NCBI GenBank assembly: GCA_037440925.1
Contig: JBBITF010000014.1
Span: 1 to 64,000, forward strand
Source of the DNA: JAABUE01 sp037440925
GTDB lineage: Bacteria; Chloroflexota; Anaerolineae; Anaerolineales; Villigracilaceae
Length of the DNA stretch: 64,000 nt
Direction: 5' to 3'
The position numbers were made by a program, and so were the translations under genes. This document shows positions 49,807-59,686 of the stretch, piece by piece. The number at the start of each line of letters is the position of its first letter. Position 1 is the first letter of the stretch. The notes below the pieces were generated by a model. It was given only the letters and a program-made list of their open reading frames with translations, was not told the DNA's origin and made no database searches.

Positions 49807-50833
49807 AGCGCTGCGCGCTCGATGCTCGACATGCGACGTTCTCTGGGTGGGCGGAGAAGGCGGCATGGAAGCGGATCTGGTGACGCGCGCCGGCGTCCCC
49901 TTTGACATCATCCCGGCCGCCGGTCTGCATGGCGTTGGCTTGCGCGCGCTGCCGCGTAATTTGGGTCAACTGATGCGTGGTTATTTTGCTTCGCGGCGCA
50001 TTCTACGCGCTTTCCAGCCAGATGCATTGTTCTTTACCGGTGGATACCTGGCGGCTCCTATGGCGCTGGCCGGCCGGCGCATCCCTACCCTGCTGTATGT
50101 GCCGGATATCGAGCCGGGCCTGGCGCTCAAGACACTGGCTCGTTTTGCCGATCGTGTTACCGTTACCGCCTCAGACTCGCAGGCCTATTTCGACCAGAAA
50201 GTGATTGTGACCGGCTACCCGCTTCGCTCCGATCTGATGGCCTGGTCGCGCCAAAAGGCACGCACAGCGCTAGGGCTTTCTTCCCGCCGACCGGTGCTGC
50301 TGGTCTTTGGCGGCAGCAAAGGCGCCCGTTCAATTAACCGCGCTGTGCTGGCTCATTTAGCGGCCTTGCTGGAACTAGCCGAAGTAGTGCATATCAGCGG
50401 CCAGTTGGACTGGGAAGAAATCGAAAAAGCAGAAGCCGGCTTGCCGTCTGAATTGAAGAAGCGTTACCATACCTTTCCCTACCTGCATGAGATGGGCAAG
50501 GCGCTGGCAGCCGCCGACCTGGTCGTCTGCCGAGCGGGAGCCTCTACCCTGGGTGAGTTGCCCTTCTTTGGGCTTCCGGCGGTGTTGGTGCCATATCCCT
50601 ACGCCTGGCGTTATCAAAAGATCAATGCCGAAGCCCTGGCGCGGCATGGCGCGGCAATCATCCTGGAAGACGGCCGCTTGCAGGCAGATTTGCTCAACAC
50701 GGTGCAGGTATTGCTCGAAAATCCGGGCAAACGCGAGTCCATGCAGGCTGCCATGCGTTCACTGGCCCGTCCGCAGGCTTCGCAAGCCATAGCCAACCAG
50801 TTGCTGGACCTGGCCGGAGTGAAAAGCCTATGA
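49742..50833 (+). CDS. murG: UDP-GlcNAc:lipid I N-acetylglucosaminyltransferase
   Basis: A 363-residue GT28 enzyme that makes lipid II at the inner face of the membrane. RLLICAGGTGGGVYPALAVLEAL is the first G-loop. FTGGYLAAPMALAGRRIPTLLYVPDIEPGLALK, VFGGSKGARSINRAV and CRAGASTLGELPFFGLPAVLVPYPYA follow. The GTG at 49742 has GGAGG 7 bases upstream, so the overlap with ftsW is real. The final Q of the usual QxxNA motif region is altered (RYQKINAEAL). Confidence 0.93.
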   Translation: MRLLICAGGTGGGVYPALAVLEALRARCSTCDVLWVGGEGGMEADLVTRAGVPFDIIPAAGLHGVGLRALPRNLGQLMRGYFASRRILRAFQPDALFFTGGYLAAPMALAGRRIPTLLYVPDIEPGLALKTLARFADRVTVTASDSQAYFDQKVIVTGYPLRSDLMAWSRQKARTALGLSSRRPVLLVFGGSKGARSINRAVLAHLAALLELAEVVHISGQLDWEEIEKAEAGLPSELKKRYHTFPYLHEMGKALAAADLVVCRAGASTLGELPFFGLPAVLVPYPYAWRYQKINAEALARHGAAIILEDGRLQADLLNTVQVLLENPGKRESMQAAMRSLARPQASQAIANQLLDLAGVKSL

Positions 50834-51357
50834 TGAGCATTGTCTATGTTTTTTGGATGTACGTGATCTTATTTGCCGTCATCGGCGGGATGCGCGGCTG
50901 GGTAAAGGAACTGATGGTCAGTTTCAGCGTCATCCTGGCGCTCACCACCAACCATGTGCTGCGCAAGTACATTCCGCTGATTCAGGCGCTGCCGGCCGAT
51001 AGTTCCTCGCTTTTTTGGATTCGCGCGCTGCTATTGATTACGCTGGTGTATTTTGGCTACCAGACGGTCATCAGCATCCAGCGTCTGGCTTCGCGTGCAA
51101 CTCGTGAGCGCTTGCAAGATACGCTCTTCGGACTGGTGATGGGCGCCATCAACGGCTACTTAGTGGCAGGTACAGTGTTGTTCTACATGCACGAGGCCAA
51201 TTATCCCTTTCCTGAAATCGTTTCCCCCCCCGTCGGCGACGTTCTCGAAAGCGTCACAACCATGATGAATTGGATGCCACCCCATCTGTTGGGCGAGCCC
51301 GGCATTTATTTTGCGGTGCTGTTGTGCTTCATTTTTGTCATTGTTGTATTCATTTGA
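50830..51357 (+). CDS. CvpA-like membrane protein inside the dcw cluster
   Basis: A 175-residue membrane protein with four hydrophobic segments (about 3-20, 33-50, 63-80, 95-115) and a fifth at the extreme C-terminus. FAVIGGMRGWVKELMVSFSVILAL near the start and DTLFGLVMGAINGYLVAGTVL near residue 100 resemble the CvpA family (GxxRGfxrE and GxxxGxxxG patterns). It overlaps the murG stop. Its location between murG and murC suggests an envelope role; no biochemical function is known. Confidence 0.65.
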   Translation: MMSIVYVFWMYVILFAVIGGMRGWVKELMVSFSVILALTTNHVLRKYIPLIQALPADSSSLFWIRALLLITLVYFGYQTVISIQRLASRATRERLQDTLFGLVMGAINGYLVAGTVLFYMHEANYPFPEIVSPPVGDVLESVTTMMNWMPPHLLGEPGIYFAVLLCFIFVIVVFI

Positions 51358-51420
51358 TAGGTACCGACGACATTTGGTCGGCCTTACCAGGCAAAGCCTG
51401 GCAATCCAGAAGAGAGAACT

Positions 51421-52812
51421 ATGACTCAGGTTCACTTCATCGGCATTGGAGGCAGCGGACTTTCCGCCATTGCACGGCTGCTTTTAGAAAGCGGCTATCG
51501 TGTAACCGGCTCTGACCGGGCGCTTTCGCCGTTTGCCCTTGACTTGCAAAAGGTTGGCGCCACGATTTACATTGGGCATCATCCGCGTAACATCGCCGGC
51601 GCTGATTGGGTAGTGCGCTCCTCGGCCATTCCAGACGACAACCCCGAAGTGCGGGCAGCGCGCGCGGCAGGCATCGCGGTGTATAAGCGCGCCGACTTCC
51701 TCGGTCAGTTGATGAGCGACAAGACCGGCATCGCCGTTGCCGGCACGCACGGCAAGACCACCACCACTGCCATGATTGCCTGGATCTTGAGCGAACTGGG
51801 ACGCGATCCTTCCTTCATTGTAGGCAGCACCATGACCAATTTGGGCGTCAATGCCCGCGCCGGGAAGGGCAATGCCTTTGTCATCGAAGCAGACGAGTAC
51901 GATCGTATGTTCCTGGGGCTGAAACCGCGCATCGAAGTTGTGACCAGCCTGGAACATGACCACCCGGATTGTTATCCTACTTTCGAAGATATGGTTTCGG
52001 CTTTTGAATCTTTTGTGGACTTACTGCCTGCCGACGGCACTCTGATTACTTGCGCCGACGACAACAACGCAGTGGCGTTGCTCTCCCACGCCCGCAAGGA
52101 TGGGAAAAACGTGGTGGCTTACAGTATCCAGGGCGAGTTGACCATCAACAGTCCGCAATGGATTCAGGCGCGCGCGCTCAAGTCAAATCTCATGGGCGGT
52201 TTTAGTTTCGAGGCCGTCTCTAACCTGAGCGGCGGGTTGAGCACCGTCAAGGTCGAACTGCAAGTGCCAGGCGAGCATAATGTCCGCAATGCGCTGGCGG
52301 CGCTGGCGGTGGTAGAGACGCTTGGCCTGTCTTCCCAGAAAGCCGCCCAGGCCTTACAAGCGTTCCAGGGTACCGGACGACGCTTCGAAGTGCAGGGTCA
52401 GGCCAAAGGGGTAATCGTCATTGACGACTATGCCCATCATCCCACTGAAATCAGAGCAACCCTGGCGGCTGCGCGGGCGCGCTACCCAGAGCGGCGCATT
52501 TGGGCGGTATGGCAGCCGCATACCTATTCGCGCACGCAAGTGCTCTTCAGCGAATTTAGCCGCGCCTTCAAGGATGCAGATGAGGTTATCGTCAGCGAGG
52601 TGTATGCGGCGCGCGAGCCAAAACAAGAGTTTACCTCTGCCGAAGTCGTCAGCGCCATGCCGCACGCTGCGGCGCATTATATTCCTACATTGGAGGAGAT
52701 TACGCAATATCTCTTGAAACATTTGAAGCCCGGCGATGTATTACTGGTTCTCTCTGCCGGAGATGCCGACCAGGTCAGTCGAGATGTGCTGGCCAGTTTG
52801 AACAGATCGTAG
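51421..52812 (+). CDS. murC: UDP-MurNAc:L-Ala ligase
   Basis: A 463-residue Mur ligase. HFIGIGGSGLSAIARLLLESGY and GSDRALSPFALDLQ form the N-terminal UDP-binding domain. The P-loop is AGTHGKTTTTAMIAW, EADEYDRMFLGLKP supplies acidic residues, and VIDDYAHHPTEIRATLAA and WQPHTYSRTQVLFSEF lie in the C-terminal domain. It catalyses the first peptide addition to UDP-MurNAc. It begins 63 bases after the CvpA-like gene. Confidence 0.96.
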   Translation: MTQVHFIGIGGSGLSAIARLLLESGYRVTGSDRALSPFALDLQKVGATIYIGHHPRNIAGADWVVRSSAIPDDNPEVRAARAAGIAVYKRADFLGQLMSDKTGIAVAGTHGKTTTTAMIAWILSELGRDPSFIVGSTMTNLGVNARAGKGNAFVIEADEYDRMFLGLKPRIEVVTSLEHDHPDCYPTFEDMVSAFESFVDLLPADGTLITCADDNNAVALLSHARKDGKNVVAYSIQGELTINSPQWIQARALKSNLMGGFSFEAVSNLSGGLSTVKVELQVPGEHNVRNALAALAVVETLGLSSQKAAQALQAFQGTGRRFEVQGQAKGVIVIDDYAHHPTEIRATLAAARARYPERRIWAVWQPHTYSRTQVLFSEFSRAFKDADEVIVSEVYAAREPKQEFTSAEVVSAMPHAAAHYIPTLEEITQYLLKHLKPGDVLLVLSAGDADQVSRDVLASLNRS

Positions 52813-52883
52813 GACAGACCGAAGGTCTGCCCTCGGAGGCCCTCACACTGGCTATCAGGCAGTCATGCTCTAAGAGGTATAAG

Positions 52884-53090
52884 ATGACAAAAAAGAACGA
52901 AAAGAAACGTCTATTCGAAGCCGAGGCTCTGGCGCTTCCGCCGTTGAAGATGGTGCTGAGCGAAGTTAGCGGACACGACCAGCTACCCAGCCGCAAGGCA
53001 AATGCTGTGCGGCCAAGCCTGGAAGCGGACAACGCCGTGCGTGAAGAGGTGGTGCTGCGGTTGATCGAGAGGTTGATTGCAAAGGAATGA
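52884..53090 (+). CDS. Small charged protein between murC and murB
   Basis: A 68-residue hydrophilic protein (MTKKNEKKRLFEAEALALPP, then EVVLRLIERLIAKE). AGAGG stands 7 bases before its ATG, and its TGA overlaps the murB start as ATGA, which supports genuine translation. It has no signal, membrane helix or recognisable domain. A role could be as a coupling peptide or small regulator, but nothing in the sequence indicates which. Confidence 0.6.
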   Translation: MTKKNEKKRLFEAEALALPPLKMVLSEVSGHDQLPSRKANAVRPSLEADNAVREEVVLRLIERLIAKE

Positions 53091-54010
53091 CGACGCCCGC
53101 CCTGCCCCTCTCTGCTCTACGCGCCGCCTTTGGCGACCGGCTGCAAGAGAAGGTGCCGCTTGCGCCCTATACCAGCGCGCGTATTGGCGGCCCGGCGGAT
53201 GCGCTGGTGACGGTCACCTCGGCAGATGAACTGGCCGACACCCTATCTCGTTTGTGGGAGATGAACGTCCCCTGGGCGCTATTGGGCGGCGGCTCGAATG
53301 TGCTGGTCAGCGATCGCGGCTTGCGGGGGGTAGCGGTGCTGAACCGGGCCAAGGCCGTCCGCTTCGATAACGGGAGCCAGCCGAGGGTGTGGGCAGAAGC
53401 GGGAGCGGTGTTCGCCAATCTGGCGCGTCGCTGCGCCTCGCATGGACTGGCCGGCTTGGAATGGGCAGCCACCGTGCCAGGCACTGTCGGCGGCGCAGTG
53501 TATGGCAATGCCGGCGCATTTGGCAGTGACGTGGCCGCCTCGCTGTTGCAAGCCGAGGTGTTGACCGAGAGCGGGCGCCAAACCTGGCCGGTAGAAAAGT
53601 TTGCTTACGGTTATCGCACCTCGGCTTTGAAACGCGGCACTTTGAAAGGTATAGTACTTTCGGCTGAATTTGGTTTGAAACGTAGCACAAAAGAGGCTGT
53701 GTCGGTTAAAATCGCACAATTCAGCGCACGCCGCAAAGCGACCCAGCCGGCAGGCGCAAGCATGGGTTCGATGTTCAAAAACCCGCCGGGCGATTTTGCC
53801 GGACGTTTGATCGAAGCCGCAGGTCTAAAAGGTACCCGCATCGGTGCGGCAGAAATCAGCCCTTTGCACGCCAATTTTTTCATCAATCACGGTCAGACGC
53901 AGGCCGAGGACATACGGGCGCTCATCCGCCTGGCGCAAAAAACAGTTGCCGAGAAGTTTGGCGTGATGCTAGAGCTGGAAATCGAGTTAATCGGCGAATG
54001 GGATTCGTGA
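53087..54010 (+). CDS. murB: UDP-MurNAc dehydrogenase (MurB)
   Basis: A 307-residue FAD enzyme that reduces UDP-GlcNAc-enolpyruvate with NADPH. YTSARIGGPADALVTV opens the FAD domain, LGGGSNVLVSDRGLRG and AATVPGTVGGAVYGNAGAFGSD follow, and YGYRTSALKRG contains the Arg and Ser-type active-site region. GASMGSMFKNPPGDFAGRLIEAAGLKG and HANFFINHG are of type II MurB. It overlaps the small upstream gene by 4 bases. Confidence 0.95.
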   Translation: MTTPALPLSALRAAFGDRLQEKVPLAPYTSARIGGPADALVTVTSADELADTLSRLWEMNVPWALLGGGSNVLVSDRGLRGVAVLNRAKAVRFDNGSQPRVWAEAGAVFANLARRCASHGLAGLEWAATVPGTVGGAVYGNAGAFGSDVAASLLQAEVLTESGRQTWPVEKFAYGYRTSALKRGTLKGIVLSAEFGLKRSTKEAVSVKIAQFSARRKATQPAGASMGSMFKNPPGDFAGRLIEAAGLKGTRIGAAEISPLHANFFINHGQTQAEDIRALIRLAQKTVAEKFGVMLELEIELIGEWDS

Positions 54011-54168
54011 TTGGGTGGTTCGACGTGACAAAATTAATGCAAGACCGCCGAACCATTGGTTTATTTGAACAGTTGTATGAGGCGCTTGGTTCCATCAGCG
54101 CCAATATAGCAGAAGGATACTCGCGCGGCAGCGGCAATACGTTTTACGCCTTACGTTTTACGAACTAA
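54007..54168 (+). pseudogene. Truncated four-helix bundle (S23-type) protein
   Basis: A 53-codon frame starts at GTG overlapping the murB stop and reads WFDVTKLMQDRRTIGLFEQL, then YEALGSISANIAEGYSRGSG and NTFYALRFTN. The SIxANIAEGYSRGxG core is that of four-helix bundle proteins related to 23S rRNA intervening-sequence proteins, which normally continue with a DRARFYEYALGS-type helix. Here the protein ends at a family 1 heptamer array, which encodes FYALRFTN and the stop. Both its start and its second half appear to be missing. Confidence 0.65.
54138..54165. repeat. Heptamer array, family 1 (inverted), before ddl
   Basis: Four units TACGTTT, TACGCCT, TACGTTT and TACGAAC lie in seven-base register. 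Their reverse complement is AAACGTA/AGGCGTA, the same unit as at 30987 and 41457 but in the opposite orientation. The array marks the truncation point of the S23-type remnant and ends 5 bases before the ddl ATG. Confidence 0.85.
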
Positions 54169-54170
54169 CC

Positions 54171-55292
54171 ATGAAAACACCCTCTCCCACCCCTCTCAAA
54201 ATCGCCGTCCTCTTCGGGGGACGCTCTGGCGAGCATGAAGTCTCGCTCATGTCTGCGCGCTCGGTGCTGTCAGTCCTGGACACGACGAAATATGAAGTAA
54301 CACAAGTGGGCATTACGCTGGATGGACGCTGGTTCACCGGTGCAGACGCCATTGGTGCGCTGGAGAAAGGCTCCACGCAGGGGTTGGAACACGTCATTCT
54401 TTCGCCCGATCCCTCTGAACGTGGCCTTTACGTTTTGCGAGGTACCAATTACGTAAAACTCACCGACATTGACGTCTACTTCCCCGTCATGCACGGGACA
54501 TACTGCGAAGATGGCACACTACAGGGCTTGCTCGAAATGGCCGATGTGGCCTACGTGGGTGCGGGCGTAACCGGCTCGGCAGTAGGCATGGACAAAGCCA
54601 TTTTCAAAGAAGTGATGACCGCCAACGGCGTCCCAGTGGTCGAAACCTTGCTCGTCCTGCGACATGAAATCGAGCAGGATATCGATTCGGTCATCCGCCG
54701 CGCCGAAGCGTTGAGCGCCTACCCGCTCTTCACCAAGCCGGCCAACCTGGGATCCTCGGTGGGTGTGACCAAATGTCACAACCGTTCTGACTTGCAAGAG
54801 GGCTTGTTCGAGGCGGCGGCTTATGACCGGCGCATCCTCATCCAGCGCGGCATCCAAAACGCCCGCGAAATCGAGGTCAGCGTGCTAGGCAACGACCACC
54901 CGCAAGCCTCCGTGCCGGGCGAAGTGTTGCCCAGCCGCGAATTCTACTCCTACGAATCCAAATACGTGGACGGCACCTCTGGCCTGGTCATCCCGGCGCC
55001 TCTGCCGGCTGAAATCAGCGACCGCATCCGCGAATTGGCTGTCCGCGCCTACAAATTGATTGACTGCGCCGGCATGGCGCGGGTAGACTTCTTCGTAGAA
55101 AAAGACACGAACGCCATTTACTTGAACGAAATCAACACCCTGCCCGGCTTCACCAAAATCAGCATGTACCCAAAACTTTGGGAAGCCAGTGGCCTGCCTT
55201 ATCCGCGGCTGATAGACCGCCTCATCGAACTGGCCCTCGAGCGCAAAGCCGAGCGCGACCGCACCAAACGAACCTATCGGAGCGCCGCATGA
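54171..55292 (+). CDS. ddl: D-alanine-D-alanine ligase
   Basis: A 373-residue ATP-grasp enzyme. VLFGGRSGEHEVSLMSARSV is the N-terminal substrate loop (Glu and Ser residues). HGTYCEDGTLQGLLEMADVAYVGAGVTGSAVGMDK (in pieces) is typical Ddl sequence, FTKPANLGSSVGVTK forms the ATP loop, and LNEINTLPGFTKISMYPKLW has the metal ligands. It supplies D-Ala-D-Ala to MurF. No strong ribosome site is visible next to the array upstream. Its stop overlaps the ftsQ start as ATGA. Confidence 0.96.
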   Translation: MKTPSPTPLKIAVLFGGRSGEHEVSLMSARSVLSVLDTTKYEVTQVGITLDGRWFTGADAIGALEKGSTQGLEHVILSPDPSERGLYVLRGTNYVKLTDIDVYFPVMHGTYCEDGTLQGLLEMADVAYVGAGVTGSAVGMDKAIFKEVMTANGVPVVETLLVLRHEIEQDIDSVIRRAEALSAYPLFTKPANLGSSVGVTKCHNRSDLQEGLFEAAAYDRRILIQRGIQNAREIEVSVLGNDHPQASVPGEVLPSREFYSYESKYVDGTSGLVIPAPLPAEISDRIRELAVRAYKLIDCAGMARVDFFVEKDTNAIYLNEINTLPGFTKISMYPKLWEASGLPYPRLIDRLIELALERKAERDRTKRTYRSAA

Positions 55293-56347
55293 GCGAAAAG
55301 GAAAGGTATAGCCGCGCCGAGCGGGTGCGCCAGCGCCGCTGGAAGCAAATGCGGCAACAGCAAGAGCAGCCACCGGCCGCCCCTGCCCGAGAACCGCGCC
55401 AGCCGCACCTGTTTCTGAAAAAGAAAGCAGCCGTCCGCGACCTGCCGCCTTTAACGGCCCGCGGCGTCGTCAACGACTTTGCCATTCAGCGCCGCAAAAA
55501 GATCGGGCAACGCCGTTTTCAGGCTGCGCTCAGCCTGCCGCGCCCGGCAGTTCGCCCCCTGACCTTGCCGCGCATACAGGTTGGCTGGCGGCTTTTGTCC
55601 TTTACGCTGACGATTCTTTTGGCTGCTGCCCTGTACCTGCTGTGGAGTATGCCGCAATTCCGCGTTGACGTCGTGCAAGTGACCGGCAATCAGCGCCTTT
55701 CAGCAGATGAAATCAACGCTGCCCTCGGATTGAACGGACATCCCATCTTTCTACTGACCCCGGCCGACATCGAGGCGCACACGCTTCGCAACTACCCGGA
55801 ACTTGCTTCCGTTACCGCCAGCGTATCCTTGCCGAATCGCGTCACCGTCCACGTGGTCGAGCGGCAGCCGGTCATCCTGTGGCAGCAAGACGACGGTTAC
55901 ACCTGGATAGATGCAGACGGCGTAGCCTTCCGTCCACGCGGCGAGATGGCCGGCCTGATCGTGGTGCAAGCGCTTGCTCCGCCACCAGCCTGGCCCACGC
56001 TGAAAGCCGGCTCATTGACAGCGCGCCCTTACATCAGCGCAGAGACCGTGAACGCCATCCTGACCCTGGCAACCATCTCTCCGCCGGGAACGCCAATCCT
56101 GTACCACCCAGAAACGGGTCTGAGTTGGAACGATGGACGCGGCTGGCAGGCTGTTTTTGGCAATGATATGCAGGATATGGCCGTAAAAGCGCGCGTTTAT
56201 CAGGCGCTGGTAGATTCTCTGCTGGCGCGCGGTATCCGGCCGGCGCTCATCAATGTCGCCTATTCCAACGCCCCCTTCTATCGTCTGGAACAGACTGAAG
56301 TCGGGAGCGAAGCGCAAGATACGGGATCTGTCGTAGTGGAAGAATAG
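55289..56347 (+). CDS. ftsQ: Cell division protein FtsQ
   Basis: A 352-residue bitopic protein. A basic cytoplasmic domain of about 110 residues is rich in Arg and Gln (RQRRWKQMRQQQEQ). The membrane helix lies near 113-133 (LLSFTLTILLAAALYLLW). The POTRA domain starts FRVDVVQVTGNQRLSADEIN, and the FtsQ beta domain has VHVVERQPVILWQQDDGYTW and IDADGVAF. It links FtsA-FtsZ to FtsL and FtsW-FtsI. The cytoplasmic tail is longer than in many species. Confidence 0.92.
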   Translation: MSEKERYSRAERVRQRRWKQMRQQQEQPPAAPAREPRQPHLFLKKKAAVRDLPPLTARGVVNDFAIQRRKKIGQRRFQAALSLPRPAVRPLTLPRIQVGWRLLSFTLTILLAAALYLLWSMPQFRVDVVQVTGNQRLSADEINAALGLNGHPIFLLTPADIEAHTLRNYPELASVTASVSLPNRVTVHVVERQPVILWQQDDGYTWIDADGVAFRPRGEMAGLIVVQALAPPPAWPTLKAGSLTARPYISAETVNAILTLATISPPGTPILYHPETGLSWNDGRGWQAVFGNDMQDMAVKARVYQALVDSLLARGIRPALINVAYSNAPFYRLEQTEVGSEAQDTGSVVVEE

Positions 56348-56352
56348 TAAGC

Positions 56353-57576
56353 ATGGAAGAAATTGTCGTAGGAATCGACGTTGGCACCACCAAAGTTTGC
56401 ACCCTGGTTGGGCGCATCGAAAGCCCAGAGACCATCCGTATCCTGGGCGTGGGTATCGAACCGTCGGCAGGCATCCGCAAAGGCGTGATCGTGGACCTGG
56501 AAGCGGCTACGCAGGCCATCATGCGCTCGATAAAACGCGCTGAGAGCACCTCCGGCCTGGAAATTACCGCTGCGCTGGTCAGTGTGGCCGGGGCGCACGT
56601 CTCGTCGGTCAACAGCCGCGGCTCGGTGGGCGTGAGCAACGGCTTGATCGAAGAATACGATGTGCTTCGGGCGCTGGAACAGGCGCGCGCCGTAGCCATT
56701 CCCCACGACCGCGAGATTGTGCATGTCATCCAGCGCGGCTTTTCGGTGGATGGGCAAGAAGGCATCCGCTCGCCCATCGGGATGCACGGTTACCGCCTCG
56801 AAGTAGAGACGCATATCATCACCGCCGCTTCGGCCACCGTAGACAATTTGCGCAAGTGCGTCAATGCAGCCGGAGTACAGGTGCAACAATTCGTTCTCAA
56901 TCCATTGGCCTCCGGCGAAGTGGTGCTGACCGACCAGGAACGCCAGATGGGCGTGGCCGTGTGCGACATTGGCGGCGGCACCACCGATCTGGCCATCTAT
57001 GTGGATGGCGATGTCTGGCATACCATGGTGTTGGCAGTGGGCGGCAACCATATCACCCAAGACATTGCCCATGGCCTGCGCTTGCCGGTAGCGCAAGCCG
57101 AGGAAGTGAAGAAACAACAAGGCTATGCCGTGCGCGGAGAAGTGGGCGCCGATGAATACTTTTCCATCCGTCCTTTTGGCGAAGAACGCGCGGTGCAGGT
57201 CAACCGGCAGGACCTGGCACACATCATCGAGGCGCGCGTGGAAGAGATTTTCCACCTGACTTTACAGGAAATCAAACGCTCCGGCTACGACGGATTGCTG
57301 CCGGCCGGCATGGTGTTGACCGGCGGCACAAGCGCCCTGCCCGGCATCAAGCGCGTTGCCAGCGAGGTGTTGGGCCTGCCTGTTCGCACCGCCGGGCCAG
57401 AAAACCTGGTGGGGTTGGTAGACCGCCTGGATTCGCCTGCTTACTCCACCAGCGTTGGATTGCTACGCTGGGCGTTGACCATGCACAGTCACGAAATGCC
57501 AGTCTCCCGCCGAAAAGGAGAACAACGGATGAAATTTGGATTTTTGAAGAAATGGCTCGAAAGATTGTTGCCGTAA
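56353..57576 (+). CDS. ftsA: Cell division protein FtsA
   Basis: A 407-residue actin-like ATPase. VVGIDVGTTKVCTLVGR is phosphate-1, VCDIGGGTTDLAIYVDGD is phosphate-2, and LTGGTSALPGIK lies in the adenosine region. The 1C domain follows the first motif (GVIVDLEAATQAI). The C-terminus FGFLKKWLERLLP is an amphipathic membrane-targeting helix, as FtsA requires to anchor FtsZ. It begins 5 bases after ftsQ. Confidence 0.96.
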   Translation: MEEIVVGIDVGTTKVCTLVGRIESPETIRILGVGIEPSAGIRKGVIVDLEAATQAIMRSIKRAESTSGLEITAALVSVAGAHVSSVNSRGSVGVSNGLIEEYDVLRALEQARAVAIPHDREIVHVIQRGFSVDGQEGIRSPIGMHGYRLEVETHIITAASATVDNLRKCVNAAGVQVQQFVLNPLASGEVVLTDQERQMGVAVCDIGGGTTDLAIYVDGDVWHTMVLAVGGNHITQDIAHGLRLPVAQAEEVKKQQGYAVRGEVGADEYFSIRPFGEERAVQVNRQDLAHIIEARVEEIFHLTLQEIKRSGYDGLLPAGMVLTGGTSALPGIKRVASEVLGLPVRTAGPENLVGLVDRLDSPAYSTSVGLLRWALTMHSHEMPVSRRKGEQRMKFGFLKKWLERLLP

Positions 57577-57586
57577 TGCGATGTCC

Positions 57587-57652
57587 ATATCGCGGCTGTG
57601 CCGCAAACTTCAGTTTGCGCGCAGCGCTGATCAAAATCTTCGCGGTTATGAG
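57587..57652 (+). repeat. Dispersed repeat C, copy 3, between ftsA and ftsZ
   Basis: ATCGCGGCTGTGCCGCAAAC and CAAAATCTTCGCGGTT correspond to the two ends of repeat C at 16702-16776. The centre is a different hairpin (AAACTTCAGTTT). It occupies part of the 175-base gap, so ftsZ may have its own leader here; TTATGCAAGGAGGAACCT provides the ftsZ ribosome site. Confidence 0.6.
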
Positions 57653-57751
57653 AGATTCTCAAGATTAATACTATCGCTCTTAGCCTGTCCTACGGCAGAG
57701 AGCCGGGAGCAATCCCGCTCTACGAAGTAAAGTTTATGCAAGGAGGAACCT

Positions 57752-58924
<1,173 letters not shown>

Positions 58925-59070
58925 TCTTCTTTACTTAGAGCACCCACGAACCTGCCATAATCAAAATCGCGGTCCTGTGGGTCCTTCAGGATGTTTTTAA
59001 GCAATTGGGCGTGGTACTTTGTAAGATATAGAATCCGCTCGTTGTGCTGAGTAGGTTCCTCCCTTTTGCT

Positions 59071-59115
59071 GGGGCGGCCAGTGCGTGCCTGGGCGAGGCA
59101 TGTGCAGGCCGCCCT
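59071..59115. other. Strong hairpin in the ftsZ downstream gap
   Basis: GGGCGGCC (59072-59079) pairs with GGCCGCCC (59107-59114), and the inner GTGCGTGCC/GGCATGTGC extends the stem to nearly 20 pairs. No T-tract follows directly. The gap 58925-59167 also contains ACCCAC and GTGGGT flanking about 35 bases near 58943-58989. It could be a small RNA or a terminator without U-tract. I found no 6S, SRP or RNase P signature. Confidence 0.45.
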
Positions 59116-59167
59116 GTGCGTTTCTATATATTGCGATTGGACACCGCCTTATGCTACAATAAGGACA

Positions 59168-59590
59168 ATGAAAACCCCTTTGTATCTTCCTGAATCCCAT
59201 TTGTCACATCGAAATCATCGCCGTCAGTTGTGGCTTCAAATCCTCTTGCCGTTCTTGATAACGGTCGTGTTGGTGATTGCCGCTGCTGTGCTGGCCAGCC
59301 TGGCAGCCTTTAGCGAAAGCGGCGACTCGCCGCGCTGGGCGGCTATTTCTACCATCTGGCTGGTCATCCCATGGATGGGATTTGGCCTTTTGCTCCTGAC
59401 GCTACTCACTGCACTGGTTTATCTGCTGGCGCGGGCGCTCCAAATCATACCGTCCTACTCGGCAAAAGCGCAATATTACGTCCGCCGGGCTGCTGGTCAG
59501 ATCCAGCGCGCCTCCGATCTGGCTGTACAACCTGTTCTGTTTCTGGAGGGTATGACAGCCAGTGTAAAAGCGTTCTTCGGCAAAAAATGA
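59168..59590 (+). CDS. Small membrane protein of unknown function
   Basis: A 140-residue protein with two predicted membrane helices (about 21-48, ILLPFLITVVLVIAAAVLAS, and 62-88, IWLVIPWMGFGLLLLTLLTA) and a soluble C-terminal helix ending FFGKK. AAGGAC lies upstream of the ATG, and TACAAT at about 59154 could be a -10 element. No family is recognised. It precedes another small membrane gene by 96 bases. Confidence 0.65.
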   Translation: MKTPLYLPESHLSHRNHRRQLWLQILLPFLITVVLVIAAAVLASLAAFSESGDSPRWAAISTIWLVIPWMGFGLLLLTLLTALVYLLARALQIIPSYSAKAQYYVRRAAGQIQRASDLAVQPVLFLEGMTASVKAFFGKK

Positions 59591-59686
59591 CAGTCCCCCT
59601 ATCATCTCAATCGAGCAGAGGACAAAGCGTTTTTCCCTTCTCTTCGAGAAATTGCCAGTCACTTGCCAACGGAAAGGATCGAACCG

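Noticed and set aside
58925..59167. 6S RNA, SRP RNA or RNase P RNA
   Set aside because: The conserved SRP tetraloop region (GGAAG with flanking purines), RNase P core motifs and a 6S-type long central bulge could not be found.
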